From NCBI RefSeq assembly GCF_002250655.1, contig NZ_NOZR01000001.1, forward strand, positions 124,001-188,000: a stretch of DNA of 64,000 bases, written 5' to 3'. Below, piece after piece: positions 18,989 to 27,852 of this stretch. Made by a program: the position numbers and the translations under genes. Source of the DNA: Mycolicibacterium sphagni. GTDB lineage: Bacteria > Actinomycetota > Actinomycetes > Mycobacteriales > Mycobacteriaceae. Below the pieces are notes generated by a model. The model worked only from the letters and a program-made list of their open reading frames with translations. It searched no databases and was not told the origin of the DNA. Position 1 is the first letter of the stretch. The number at the start of each line of letters is the position of its first letter.

Positions 18989-19035
18989 CGTCAACTCACG
19001 GTTGACGAATCGAAATCGTCAACCTAGGGTTGACG
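18989..19035. promoter_or_regulatory. Two perfect CGTCAAC-N5-GTTGACG operators at the clpC2 start
   Basis: CGTCAAC-TCACG-GTTGACG lies at 18989-19007 and CGTCAAC-CTAGG-GTTGACG at 19017-19035. The arms are identical and perfectly palindromic, the centres are 28 bases apart (near 2.7 helical turns), and the second copy ends one base before the clpC2 ATG. That placement is typical of repression by occlusion. ClpC2 itself carries an N-terminal helix-turn-helix, so autoregulation is the simplest reading. The divergent fadD could be co-regulated. Confidence 0.85.
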
Positions 19036-19036
19036 A

Positions 19037-19771
19037 ATGGGAGAACCCGTTCGCATCGCCTATCCCGTCCGCCTCGACGACCTGATCGATGCCATCAAGC
19101 ACGTCCACGGCGACGCCCTCGAGCAACTCTCCGACGCCGTTTTGACCGCCGAAACTCTCGGCAATCTCGCCGACCAGCTGATCGGCCACTTCGTCGACCA
19201 GGCCCGGCGTTCGGGCGCCTCGTGGACCGACATCGGCAAGAGCATGGGTGTCACCAAACAGGCCGCCCAGAAACGCTTCGTCCCCAAGATGGCCAACCTG
19301 AATGCCGAGGACCTCGACCCGGCCCACGGCTTCTCCCGATTCACCCCACGGGCCCGTAGCGCCGTCGTCGCCGCCCAGAACGCCGCACACCAGGCCGGCA
19401 ATGCCGAGATCACCGCAGACCATCTCCTCCTGGGCCTGATCACCGATCCCACCGCGCTGGCCACTCCCCTGCTGCGCGCCCAGCAGATCACCCCCGATGC
19501 GGTGCGCGCCGCCATCACGGTGCCACCGCCGGCCGCCGAACAGCCCGCCCTCATCCCGTTCGACACCGAGGCGCGCAAAGCGTTGGAGCTGACGTTCCGC
19601 GAGGCACTTCGCTTGGGCCACAACTACATTGGCACCGAACACCTGCTGCTGGCCCTGTTCGAGGCAGAGGACGAAGACGGCACCCTGCACCGGCTCGGCT
19701 TCGACAAGGCCCGCGCCGACGCCGACATCGCCGAGACCCTCGCCGCGATCACGACGGCACAGAAGTCCTGA
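19037..19771 (+). CDS. clpC2: ClpC2-like Clp N-domain protein with N-terminal HTH
   Basis: 244 residues. Residues 1-95 include a helix-turn-helix (ASWTDIGKSMGVTKQAAQKRF). Residues about 100-240 are a ClpC-type N-domain made of two repeats (FTPRARSAVVAAQNAAHQAG with ITADHLLLGLI; ARKALELTFREALRLGHNY with IGTEHLLLALF). There is no AAA module, so it is not an unfoldase. Mycobacterial ClpC2 is known to bind ClpC1-directed cyclic peptides such as cyclomarin and so act as a decoy. Size and position match M. tuberculosis Rv2667. Two palindromes overlap its translation start, consistent with autorepression. Confidence 0.9.
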   Translation: MGEPVRIAYPVRLDDLIDAIKHVHGDALEQLSDAVLTAETLGNLADQLIGHFVDQARRSGASWTDIGKSMGVTKQAAQKRFVPKMANLNAEDLDPAHGFSRFTPRARSAVVAAQNAAHQAGNAEITADHLLLGLITDPTALATPLLRAQQITPDAVRAAITVPPPAAEQPALIPFDTEARKALELTFREALRLGHNYIGTEHLLLALFEAEDEDGTLHRLGFDKARADADIAETLAAITTAQKS

Positions 19772-19852
19772 GCCATCAAAATCTGGCCCCGGCCCGTCAG
19801 AGGCTCGTCAAGAAATCCCTATCCGCGCGGTGCTCGGCGTATCGATTGAGTC

Positions 19853-21205
19853 ATGACGTTGTCGGAGTTACTTCCCTCGCTCGGCCACGCCGGCCTCGAC
19901 CGGCAACTGTGGCCGTCGACCACACACCTAGACGAACTCGGTCGGGTCTGCATCGGTGGGGTGCCCCTGACCGAGGTCGCCGATGAATTCCGCACCCCCA
20001 CCTACGTCTTGGACGAACAAGACTTCCGCACCCGGATCCGTCGCTACCAGAGCGCCCTGCCGGGCGTATCGATCGTCTACGCCGGCAAGTCGCTGCTGAC
20101 CACCACCATTGCCCGCTGGATCGCTCAAGAAGGGCTCGGCCTCGACGTCTGCTCGGGTGGCGAGCTGGCCACCGCGATGGCCGCCGGCGTGGACCCGGCG
20201 CGGATCATCCTGCACGGCAACGCCAAGACGCCCGATGAGCTGCGTGACGCCGCCGCCATCGGTGTCGGCCGGATAGTTGTGGACTCCCCGCTGGAGATCG
20301 CCTTCCTGGCCGGACAGGTACGCGCACGCCAAACGGTGCTGCTGCGCGTCATCCCCGGCGTGGACATCGGCGGGCATCCCGCAGTCACCACAGGCGTCGA
20401 CGACCAGAAGTTCGGGTTCACCATCGCCGGCGACCGGGCGCGGGACGCCGTCCAGCGCATCCTGAACCAGCCGTGCCTGTCGCTGACCGGACTGCACTGC
20501 CACATCGGCTCTCAGGTCGCCGATCCCACCCTCTACGGCCAGACTATCGCCAGGATGATCGCCCTGATGGCCGACATCCGCACGCGGTTCGGGGTCACCC
20601 TGCCCGATCTGGACATTGGCGGCGGGCACGCGGTGCCCTACGTCGCGGGCGACCCCGAGCTCAACCTCGCCCGCTTCGCCGAGGTCATCGAACACAGCCT
20701 CGAATCCGCCTGTACAGCAGCTGATTTCCCCCGACCCGCATTGACCATCGAACCCGGCCGGGCGATCAGCGCTCGCGCCGGGATCACCCTCTACCGGGTG
20801 GTCGCGGTCAAATCTCAGCCCGGCGGCCGAACATTCGTCGCCGTCGACGGCGGCATGAGCGACAACCCCCGGGTGGCCCTCTACGGCGCGAAATACACTG
20901 TCGCTCTGGCCAACCGGCACACCGCCACACCATCAGCGACGGTGACTGTGGTAGGCCGCCACTGCGAGGCCGGTGACGTGATCGCCCGCGATGTAGAACT
21001 GCCCGCCGACGTGCACCCCGGCGACCTGCTGGCCGTGGCCTGCACCGGTGCGTATCACCACAGCATGGCGTCGAGCTACAACATGGTTGGGCGTCCACCG
21101 CTGGTCGCCGTGGCTGAGGGCCGGTGCCGCCAGCTCATCCGCCGGGAGACCATCGCCGACCTGTTGTCGCGCGACTGTGATGTGCCCTCACTCCCCTGGG
21201 GGTGA
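19853..21205 (+). CDS. Diaminopimelate-decarboxylase-like PLP enzyme (LysA paralogue)
   Basis: 450 residues with the fold-III decarboxylase pattern throughout: PLP lysine K79 in VYAGKS, LHGNAKT, LHCHIGSQ, DIGGGHAVPY, EPGRAI, the active-site Cys in VGRHCEAGD and the PLP-stacking Tyr in GAYHHSMASSYNM. These residues are those of meso-DAP decarboxylase. The housekeeping lysA of mycobacteria sits with argS/hom/thrC, which is absent here, so this is a paralogue that may act on another D- or meso-amino acid. A gene related to alanine dehydrogenase/carboxyethyl-ornithine synthase follows. No Shine-Dalgarno is obvious before the ATG. Confidence 0.85.
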   Translation: MTLSELLPSLGHAGLDRQLWPSTTHLDELGRVCIGGVPLTEVADEFRTPTYVLDEQDFRTRIRRYQSALPGVSIVYAGKSLLTTTIARWIAQEGLGLDVCSGGELATAMAAGVDPARIILHGNAKTPDELRDAAAIGVGRIVVDSPLEIAFLAGQVRARQTVLLRVIPGVDIGGHPAVTTGVDDQKFGFTIAGDRARDAVQRILNQPCLSLTGLHCHIGSQVADPTLYGQTIARMIALMADIRTRFGVTLPDLDIGGGHAVPYVAGDPELNLARFAEVIEHSLESACTAADFPRPALTIEPGRAISARAGITLYRVVAVKSQPGGRTFVAVDGGMSDNPRVALYGAKYTVALANRHTATPSATVTVVGRHCEAGDVIARDVELPADVHPGDLLAVACTGAYHHSMASSYNMVGRPPLVAVAEGRCRQLIRRETIADLLSRDCDVPSLPWG

Positions 21206-21250
21206 GGAGGGCAATCGGGCGGCCCGAACATCGCGGTGCCAGCGCCTGGA

Positions 21251-21448
21251 TCAACCCCAGAGGCGGGGTTTCTTCCACGCTTTCTCATCGCCTACCACGT
21301 CGGTCCACTGACCCGACTCGTACCGGTGCGGCTTTCCCTCGCCGCGTCGGATGACATCGAGCGAGCCGTCGTGGTGCTTGACATACGAGTCGCCGAACCG
21401 CATGTAGTCGTCATTTTCGCCATCCGGCAGCGTCACGATAACGGTCAT
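21251..21448 (-). CDS. Small acidic/aromatic protein of unknown function (65 aa)
   Basis: 65 residues from the ATG at 21448: a hydrophobic first strand (MTVIVTLPDGENDDYMRF), then repeated short beta-type segments (GDSYVKHHDGSLDVIRRGE) and a Trp/Lys-rich end (DEKAWKKPRLWG). It is probably a small all-beta protein. It starts 11 bases after the stop of the 52-aa gene upstream, so the two form a mini-operon. I do not recognise the family. Confidence 0.6.
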   Translation of the reverse strand: MTVIVTLPDGENDDYMRFGDSYVKHHDGSLDVIRRGEGKPHRYESGQWTDVVGDEKAWKKPRLWG

Positions 21449-21459
21449 GATCGGACGCC

Positions 21460-21618
21460 TTAGCGCACGATCTCTGGGATTGAATTGATCCCGTGCAGGA
21501 TCTGCACGGCCAATTCGCCAGCGGCCTTGTCGCCGAGCTTGGAATGAGTCTTGATGATCTCCGCAACCAGCTCCAGGCGATGGAGGTACGGCGTACGAAG
21601 AGTTGTTGGCGAAGCCAT
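21460..21618 (-). CDS. Small helical protein of unknown function (52 aa)
   Basis: The frame runs from ATG 21618 to TAA 21460, with AAGAAGGA about six bases upstream of the start. The sequence is protein-like and helical: MASPTTLRTPYLHRLELVAE, then IIKTHSKLGDKAAGELAVQI. It is co-directional with, and 11 bases from, the 65-aa gene. The pair could be a toxin-antitoxin or regulator-partner module, but nothing in the sequence proves that. Confidence 0.6.
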   Translation of the reverse strand: MASPTTLRTPYLHRLELVAEIIKTHSKLGDKAAGELAVQILHGINSIPEIVR

Positions 21619-21838
21619 GAATTCCTTCTTTTGCCGAACATTTCCGCTCGTAATCGAGCTGCCCGGTACAGTCGACAGTACGCCTATTCTCGACGCCGAG
21701 GTTGACTCTGAGCCGCCCGGTTTGAATCGCTTTGATTTTCAATGGCTCTCAACGTTGGGCGTAGGGTCAGGTCATCGGGATCACGAAGGTCCCGGTCGGA
21801 CCAGGACCTGACGTGCCTGGAGCAAGGCCCCAAAAAAT

Positions 21839-23059
21839 ATTAATGCCCAACCGCTTTCGCTTGGAATTCTCGCCCGCTCCCGCAAGGAGAATGAGCGACG
21901 ACTCCCGATCCACCCGGCACATCTGAGCCGGATCGATCCTGCGCTCCGATCGCGGATATTTCTTGAGCACGGCTACGGCTCAGACTTTGGCGCCACCGAT
22001 GATGCGCTGTGCGAGCTCGTCGGTGGAATTGGCAGCCGCACCCAGCTCATCGATGATTGCGATGTCATCCTGTTGCCCAAAGTCCAGGCCCAGGACCTCG
22101 CGGAAATCCATGAGGGACAAGTTGTTTTAGGTTGGCCACACTGTGTGCAGGATGTCGCGCTCACCCAGGCCGCCATCGACCGGCGGCTGACACTGATCGC
22201 CTTTGAGGCCATGAACCACTGGCGTCCAGACGGCGGGTTCGGTCTGCATGTCTTTCACAAGAACAACGAGCTCGCGGGCTATTGCTCGGTGTTGCACGCC
22301 ATGCAACTGGTCGGGGTCACCGGCAGCTACGGTCGCCGGTTGCGGGCCGCCGTCATCGGGTTCGGCGCGACCGCCCGCGGAGCCATCACCGCGTTGAACG
22401 CCCACGGCGTTGACGATGTGCGGGTGCTGACCAATCGTGACGTCGCCGCCGTCGGTTCGCCGATCCACTCCACCCAGATCGTTCAGATGGGGAACCATCC
22501 CGACGGGTCCGACCGAGTCTGGGCCGACGGAGAAGACGGTCCGATCCCGGTGGCCCGCTATCTCGCGGGCAACGACATCGTCGTCAACTGCGTTCTGCAA
22601 GATCCCAGCGCGCCCTTGATCTTCGTCACCCAGGAAGAACTGGGCGCGTTCGCCAAAGGCAGCCTGATCGTCGACGTCTCGTGTGACGTGGACATGGGCT
22701 TCAGTTGGGCGCGCCCAACCTCATTCGCCCATCCAATGATCGAGGTGGGCGATGGCGTGCACTATTACGCCGTCGACCACAGTCCCTCATATTTGTGGAA
22801 CTCGGCGACGTGGGAGATCAGCGAGGCGCTGTTGCCACACCTCGAGATCCTGCTGGCCGGGCCTGCGGCGTGGAAGGAGAACGCGACCATCTCTCGGGCC
22901 GTCGAGATCCGCGACGGCATCGTCGTCAATCCCAAGATCCTGGCTTTCCAACATCGCGACGAGTCCTACCCGCACGCTGTTCGCATCGGTCGGCACCGCA
23001 CGCGCGGGTCAAAGCCGTTGGGCGAGTTGGCCCTGAACCGGCCGCTACCCTCCAACTAG
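21839..23059 (+). CDS. Alanine dehydrogenase / N5-(carboxyethyl)ornithine synthase-like enzyme with non-canonical start
   Basis: The Rossmann half is clear (RAAVIGFGATARGAITALNA) and a helical C-terminus follows. A TTG at 22073 opens the frame, but the conserved N-terminal domain lies upstream in the same frame: LSLGILARSRKENERRLPIH, then PAHLSRIDPALRSRIFLEHG. That part contains the family's substrate-binding Arg/Lys. Between the upstream TGA (about 21812) and this domain there is no ATG, GTG or TTG. The best candidate is ATT at 21839 in an A-rich tract, or the 5' end is frameshifted. It would reduce an imine formed between a keto acid and an amino acid. It lies downstream of the LysA paralogue on the same strand. 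Confidence 0.65.
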   Translation: MNAQPLSLGILARSRKENERRLPIHPAHLSRIDPALRSRIFLEHGYGSDFGATDDALCELVGGIGSRTQLIDDCDVILLPKVQAQDLAEIHEGQVVLGWPHCVQDVALTQAAIDRRLTLIAFEAMNHWRPDGGFGLHVFHKNNELAGYCSVLHAMQLVGVTGSYGRRLRAAVIGFGATARGAITALNAHGVDDVRVLTNRDVAAVGSPIHSTQIVQMGNHPDGSDRVWADGEDGPIPVARYLAGNDIVVNCVLQDPSAPLIFVTQEELGAFAKGSLIVDVSCDVDMGFSWARPTSFAHPMIEVGDGVHYYAVDHSPSYLWNSATWEISEALLPHLEILLAGPAAWKENATISRAVEIRDGIVVNPKILAFQHRDESYPHAVRIGRHRTRGSKPLGELALNRPLPSN

Positions 23060-23096
23060 TCACGGGCGGCGCCAGCGTTCACCGGAGGATCAGACC

Positions 23097-23687
23097 ATGA
23101 ACCCATCCGGCCGACATGAGGTCGGCAGTGCCGAGGCTACCGACGCCGATGAGCTCGCCGCCGTAGCCGCCGCCACGTTCCCACTCGCCTGCCCGCCCAC
23201 GTCGCCACCCGACGAGATCGCGGCGTTCATCGCCGCTCACCTGTCCCGCGAGCGTTTCGTCGACTACCTGGCCGACCCGTCGCGCACGGTGCTCACCGCC
23301 CGCGACCGCGGCACGATCGTCGGCTACGCCGTCCTCGTCGACGGAGTGGGCGACGACCCCGACGTCGCCCGGGCGGTGACCATCCGTCCCGCGGTCGAGC
23401 TGTCCAAAATCTACGTCCTTGCCGACAACCACGGCTCCGGTGCGGCCGCGGCGCTGATGGCCGCCGCCGCCGACCGTGCCGCCGGCACAGGCGCGCGTTG
23501 CCTCTGGCTGGGTGTGAACCAGAAAAATGAACGGGCGCAACGGTTCTATACCAAGGGCGGCTTCAGGATAGCCGGCACCAAAACGTTCCACCTCGGCGCG
23601 CACACCGAGCATGACTTCGTCATGGTCCGGACACTGCGATCCGACGCCTTGCGCGGACTGGCCCCTGGTTTAGCCGTGGGCCCGTAA
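23097..23687 (+). CDS. GNAT-family N-acetyltransferase
   Basis: 196 residues. The acetyl-CoA site is in KIYVLADNHGSGAAAALMAA (V/I-x-x-x-x-Q/R-x-x-G-x-G/A variant), with the downstream WLGVNQKNERAQRFYTKGGF motif typical of GNATs. It resembles the GNAT encoded just before zapE in M. tuberculosis (Rv2669), and here too it lies upstream of zapE with the sensor fusion inserted between. It starts 37 bases after the dehydrogenase-like gene with GGAGGATCAGACC before the ATG. Substrate unknown. Confidence 0.88.
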   Translation: MNPSGRHEVGSAEATDADELAAVAAATFPLACPPTSPPDEIAAFIAAHLSRERFVDYLADPSRTVLTARDRGTIVGYAVLVDGVGDDPDVARAVTIRPAVELSKIYVLADNHGSGAAAALMAAAADRAAGTGARCLWLGVNQKNERAQRFYTKGGFRIAGTKTFHLGAHTEHDFVMVRTLRSDALRGLAPGLAVGP

Positions 23688-23742
23688 TGTGAACACGTTG
23701 GCGGACCGAACAGGCCGGATCTAGCCGCGAAAGGACACTTGG

Positions 23743-26700
23743 TTGGACGTTGGCTCCGCCTCCGGGCCCGACGATCACGTCGGTCGCGATTTGTCGCTTT
23801 TGGATTGGTCGGCAACTCCCCTTGGCGTTTCGTCCGAGTGGCCGCAGAGCCTGCGGACCGCCGTCAGCATCCTGTTGTCCTCCCGCTTCCCGATGTGGAT
23901 GGCATGGGGACCCGACCTGACGTTCTTCTGCAACGACGCCTACCGGCGCGACACCCTGGGCCGCAAGTATCCGTGGGCGCTGGGCCGGCCCGCGCGCGAA
24001 GTCTGGGCCGAGATCTGGGATGACATCGGCCCCCGCATCGACCATGTACTGGCCTCGGCCGAGGCCACCTGGGATGAAGGCCTGCTGCTGTTCCTCGAGC
24101 GGTCGGGCTACCCGGAGGAGACGTACCACACCTTCTCCTACAGCCCGTTACGCGATGAAGCCGGAGACGTCGTCGGCATGCTCTGCGTGGTCACCGAGGA
24201 GACCGATCGGGTGATCGGCGAGCGGCGGATGGCCACGCTGCGTCTCCTCGGCTCCGATCCGTCGGTGGTGCGCACCGAGCGGGAAATGCTGGCTTTTGCG
24301 GCCCACCAGCTCCACCGCAACGGGTTTGACCTGCCGTTCACGCTGACCTACTTGTTCAACGACGACGGCAGCGCGCGCCTGGCCGGAGCCACCGGGATCG
24401 CCGCCGGTCACCCGGCCGCCCCGGCCACGCTGTCCGCGCACAGCGCGAACGTGTGGCCTGTCGACGGACCGGCCCACGGCCAACCGGTGGTAGTGGACCT
24501 CGACGGCGAACCGTTCATCGACCTGCCGACCGGCGAATGGCAGCAGCCGCCCCAACGAGCGCTGGTCACACCGCTTCTGGCACAAGGGGCGGCGCCCACC
24601 GGCTTCCTGGTCGCCGGTCTGAATCGCTACCGCCCGCTCGACGACGACTACCGCGGATTCATCAATCTGGTCGCGGGCCACATCGCGACCGGCATCTCCA
24701 GTGCCCGCAGTTACGGCGAACAACAGCGCCGGGTCGAGGAGCTCGCCGAGCTCGACCGCGCCAAGACGACCTTCTTCTCGAACATCAGCCATGAGTTCCG
24801 TACGCCGATCACCCTGATCCTGGGACCGGTGGCCGAGCTGCGCACCCGCGAGTTCGGACTCGACGAGCACGCGCAGAAGGAACTGGACGTCATCGAGCGC
24901 AACGGTTTGCGCCTGGCCAAGTTGGTGAACACGCTGCTGGACTTCTCCAGGATCGAGGCGAACCGCATGCAGGCCCAGTACGAGCCGGTGGACCTCGCGG
25001 CGGTCACGGCCGAGCTGGCCAGCGTGTTCCGTTCAGCCATCGATCGCGCGGGGCTCCAGTTGGTCGTGGACTGCCAGACGGTGGACGAGCCCGTGTACCT
25101 GGACCACGACATGTGGGAGAAGGTAGTCCTCAATCTGCTGTCCAACGCGCTGAAGTACACCTTCGACGGCACCATCACGGTGCGGGTGGCCCGCGACGGC
25201 GACGACGCGGTGGTGACCGTGGCCGACACCGGAATCGGTGTGCCTGCCAGCGAGATGCCCAGGCTGTTCGAGCGGTTCCATCGGATCGAGAATGCGCGAG
25301 CCCGCTCCACCGAGGGCAGCGGCATCGGGCTGGCGCTGGTGAAGGAGCTCGTCGGTCTGCACGGCGGCATGATCTCCGCCGACAGTGTCGAGGGTGCGGG
25401 CACCACCTTCACCATCCGGCTGCCGATCGGCGCCGGCCACCTCCCTGCCGATGCGATCACCGCGCCGGAGGCAGGCCAGGCATCATCCGGTATCGCCGAA
25501 CCCTTCGTTCAGGAGGCCTTGCGCTGGTTGCCCCACAGCAGCACCGACGATACGGCCGAGCTGCCGGAGCCTCCGGCGTCGGCCACTGCGCCGCGCCGGG
25601 TGCTGGTCGCCGATGACAACGCCGACATGCGCGAATATCTGGTCCGGCTGCTGCGCGGCGCCGGCTACCGGGTCGACTCCGTGTCCGACGGCCAGCAGGC
25701 GCTGGTCCGGATCCGGGCGGACCTGCCCGACCTGGTGGTCAGCGATGTGATGATGCCGCGGTTGGACGGCCTGGGGCTGGTGGCCGCCCTCCGAACCGAC
25801 ACCCGCACCGTTGGCGTTCCTGTGCTGCTGCTGTCGGCCCGAGCCGGCCAGGAGGCATCCAGCGAGGGGCTGCGGGCCGGAGCCGACGACTATCTGGTCA
25901 AGCCTTTCGCCGCGGCCGACCTTCTGGCACGCGTGCGGGCCAATATCGAACTGGCCCGGTTGCGCACCCATCACACCCGGTGGCGCGCAGCACTGGTCGA
26001 GTCCCTGCAGGAGGCGTTCTTCGTCTGCGATGACGTCGGCGCAGTCATCGAGATCAACAACGCGTTCACCGAGATCCTCGGCTTCGGCCCCGAAGACCTG
26101 CCCTACGCGCCCGAACACCCGTGGTGGCCCGACCCTGAGACCCAGCCCGAGGCTCACCAACAGATCGTCGACGCCTTCCTCAGCATTCCCGAGCAACCGC
26201 ACGGCAGCTACACCGTTCCGGTGAACCATCGCGATGGCCACCGGGTGTGGATCACCGCGAACATCGCCCACGCCGAGGACCCCGAGACCGGCCGCAGCAT
26301 GATGGTCGGGACGTTCCGAGACGTCACCGCCGAGCACTACAGCGGCCAACTCCAGATTGCTCTGGCTGCCCTGAATCAGCAACTTGCACAAGCAGATAGC
26401 GTTGTGGATGCGCTTCGCGGTGCAGTCGAGCAGGTGCGTGAGCAGTGGTCGGCTCGCACGGTGCTGGCCGCGATCTTCACCAACGGCGACACCCCCGAGC
26501 TCCTCGGCGACACCGACGAAGAGCAGTGGGCCGCTCTGCCCGACGCGGTCCGTGATCAGATCACAGCGCTGGGCAACAGCGGTGGCCTGCTGACCGCCGA
26601 TGTCACCATCACAGGTTCGGCGGGTATTGCACTGCAACACCCGCGCGGCACCCTCGTGCTCTGGATCGACCTGCCCGAAGAACGGCCATTCACGAACGAC

Positions 26701-27852
26701 GACCAGACCTTGCTGACAGTGCTCGCCGGCCGCCTCGGACAGGGCCTGCAGCGGGTCCACCAGGTTGATCAGCAGCGGGAAACGGCTCTGGCACTTCAAC
26801 ACTCGATCCTTGGTCCGGCACACCTGCCCGCCGGCTTCGCGGTGCGTTATCAACCCGCGTCGCATCCGCTACAGGTGGGCGGCGACTGGTATGACGTCAT
26901 CGCCCTCGACGACGGCCGCATCGCGCTCGTCGTCGGCGACTGCGTCGGCCACGACCTCACCGCGGCCACCGTCATGGGCCAGCTGCGCAGCGCCTGTCGT
27001 GCACTCCTGCTCGAAAGAGCCAGTCCTGCAGCGACATTGGAAGGCCTCGACCGGTTCGCCGCACGGCTGCCCGGCGCACAGTCCACCACCGCGTTCTGCG
27101 CGATCCTGGATCCCGACACCGGCGAACTGATCTATTCCAGTGCCGGACATCCACCGGCGATCCTGGTTTACGCCGACGGCACCCCCCGCCTGCTCGACGA
27201 CGGCCACTCCATCGCACTGGGCATCCGGCCGGACCGTGAGCGTCCCCAGGCCCAGGTGACAGTACCGGCGCAGGCGACCCTGCTGCTCTACACCGACGGC
27301 CTCGTCGAGCGCAGACGCCGTTCGCTCGACGACGGAATCGACCGGGCGGTCAACCTCATTCGCGACGACAGCGCGCTAGACCTGGACCCGCTGGCCGACC
27401 AGATCATGCAAGGCCTGGCGCCTCCGGGTGGGTACCAGGACGATGTCGCGCTGCTGATCTATCGGCATCCCGCCCCGCTCGAGGTGACCATTCCCGCCGA
27501 CCCGCTCCACCTGGCTCCGGCGCGAGCCGCGTTGCGGGAGTGGCTGAACTCCGCCGGCATCGACCACGAACAGGCGCAGGACGTGCTCGTCGCCGCCGGC
27601 GAAGCCGTCACCAATTCCATCGAGCACGGCTATCGCCACGGCGACGGCGGCACCATCACTCTGCAGGCCATCTCCGAGGTCGACCAGCTGCGGCTGACGA
27701 TCATCGACACCGGCTCGTGGAAACCCAAGCAAACCGGATATACCCATCGCGGCAAAGGCATCCAGATCATGCAGGCGTTGATGGAGGATGTCTCGATCCT
27801 CAACGACACCACCGGCACCGTCGTCCACCTGACGACCAGGATCCGCCGATGA
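23743..27852 (+). CDS. Giant hybrid: PAS/GAF histidine kinase - receiver - PAS - GAF - PP2C phosphatase - RsbW-like kinase
   Basis: 1369 residues from TTG 23743 (AAAGGA about eight bases upstream). Domains in order: PAS-like 1-160; GAF-like 165-330; HisKA with FSNISHEFRTP (His about 350); HATPase with NLLSNALKYTF and DTGIGVP, GSGIGLALVKEL; receiver about 620-740 with VSDVMMPRLDG (Asp about 668) and LVKPF; PAS about 755-880; GAF-like about 890-1010; SpoIIE/PP2C about 1015-1235 with GGDWYDV and GDCVGHD; C-terminal HATPase with GEAVTNSIEHGY and GKGIQIM. It therefore joins a two-component phosphorelay to a Rsb partner-switch in one chain. M. tuberculosis Rv1364c has the PAS-PP2C-RsbW-RsbV part only. 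The STAS gene overlaps its stop. Confidence 0.92.
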   Translation: MDVGSASGPDDHVGRDLSLLDWSATPLGVSSEWPQSLRTAVSILLSSRFPMWMAWGPDLTFFCNDAYRRDTLGRKYPWALGRPAREVWAEIWDDIGPRIDHVLASAEATWDEGLLLFLERSGYPEETYHTFSYSPLRDEAGDVVGMLCVVTEETDRVIGERRMATLRLLGSDPSVVRTEREMLAFAAHQLHRNGFDLPFTLTYLFNDDGSARLAGATGIAAGHPAAPATLSAHSANVWPVDGPAHGQPVVVDLDGEPFIDLPTGEWQQPPQRALVTPLLAQGAAPTGFLVAGLNRYRPLDDDYRGFINLVAGHIATGISSARSYGEQQRRVEELAELDRAKTTFFSNISHEFRTPITLILGPVAELRTREFGLDEHAQKELDVIERNGLRLAKLVNTLLDFSRIEANRMQAQYEPVDLAAVTAELASVFRSAIDRAGLQLVVDCQTVDEPVYLDHDMWEKVVLNLLSNALKYTFDGTITVRVARDGDDAVVTVADTGIGVPASEMPRLFERFHRIENARARSTEGSGIGLALVKELVGLHGGMISADSVEGAGTTFTIRLPIGAGHLPADAITAPEAGQASSGIAEPFVQEALRWLPHSSTDDTAELPEPPASATAPRRVLVADDNADMREYLVRLLRGAGYRVDSVSDGQQALVRIRADLPDLVVSDVMMPRLDGLGLVAALRTDTRTVGVPVLLLSARAGQEASSEGLRAGADDYLVKPFAAADLLARVRANIELARLRTHHTRWRAALVESLQEAFFVCDDVGAVIEINNAFTEILGFGPEDLPYAPEHPWWPDPETQPEAHQQIVDAFLSIPEQPHGSYTVPVNHRDGHRVWITANIAHAEDPETGRSMMVGTFRDVTAEHYSGQLQIALAALNQQLAQADSVVDALRGAVEQVREQWSARTVLAAIFTNGDTPELLGDTDEEQWAALPDAVRDQITALGNSGGLLTADVTITGSAGIALQHPRGTLVLWIDLPEERPFTNDDQTLLTVLAGRLGQGLQRVHQVDQQRETALALQHSILGPAHLPAGFAVRYQPASHPLQVGGDWYDVIALDDGRIALVVGDCVGHDLTAATVMGQLRSACRALLLERASPAATLEGLDRFAARLPGAQSTTAFCAILDPDTGELIYSSAGHPPAILVYADGTPRLLDDGHSIALGIRPDRERPQAQVTVPAQATLLLYTDGLVERRRRSLDDGIDRAVNLIRDDSALDLDPLADQIMQGLAPPGGYQDDVALLIYRHPAPLEVTIPADPLHLAPARAALREWLNSAGIDHEQAQDVLVAAGEAVTNSIEHGYRHGDGGTITLQAISEVDQLRLTIIDTGSWKPKQTGYTHRGKGIQIMQALMEDVSILNDTTGTVVHLTTRIRR

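Noticed and set aside
23546..24129. Minus-strand open frames overlapping the start of the sensor gene
   Set aside because: Composition is that of a shadow frame, and the TTG start of the sensor has a clear ribosome-binding site on the other strand.
25483..26865. Minus-strand open frame (460 codons) opposite the sensor fusion
   Set aside because: Antisense to clear receiver/PAS/GAF domains.
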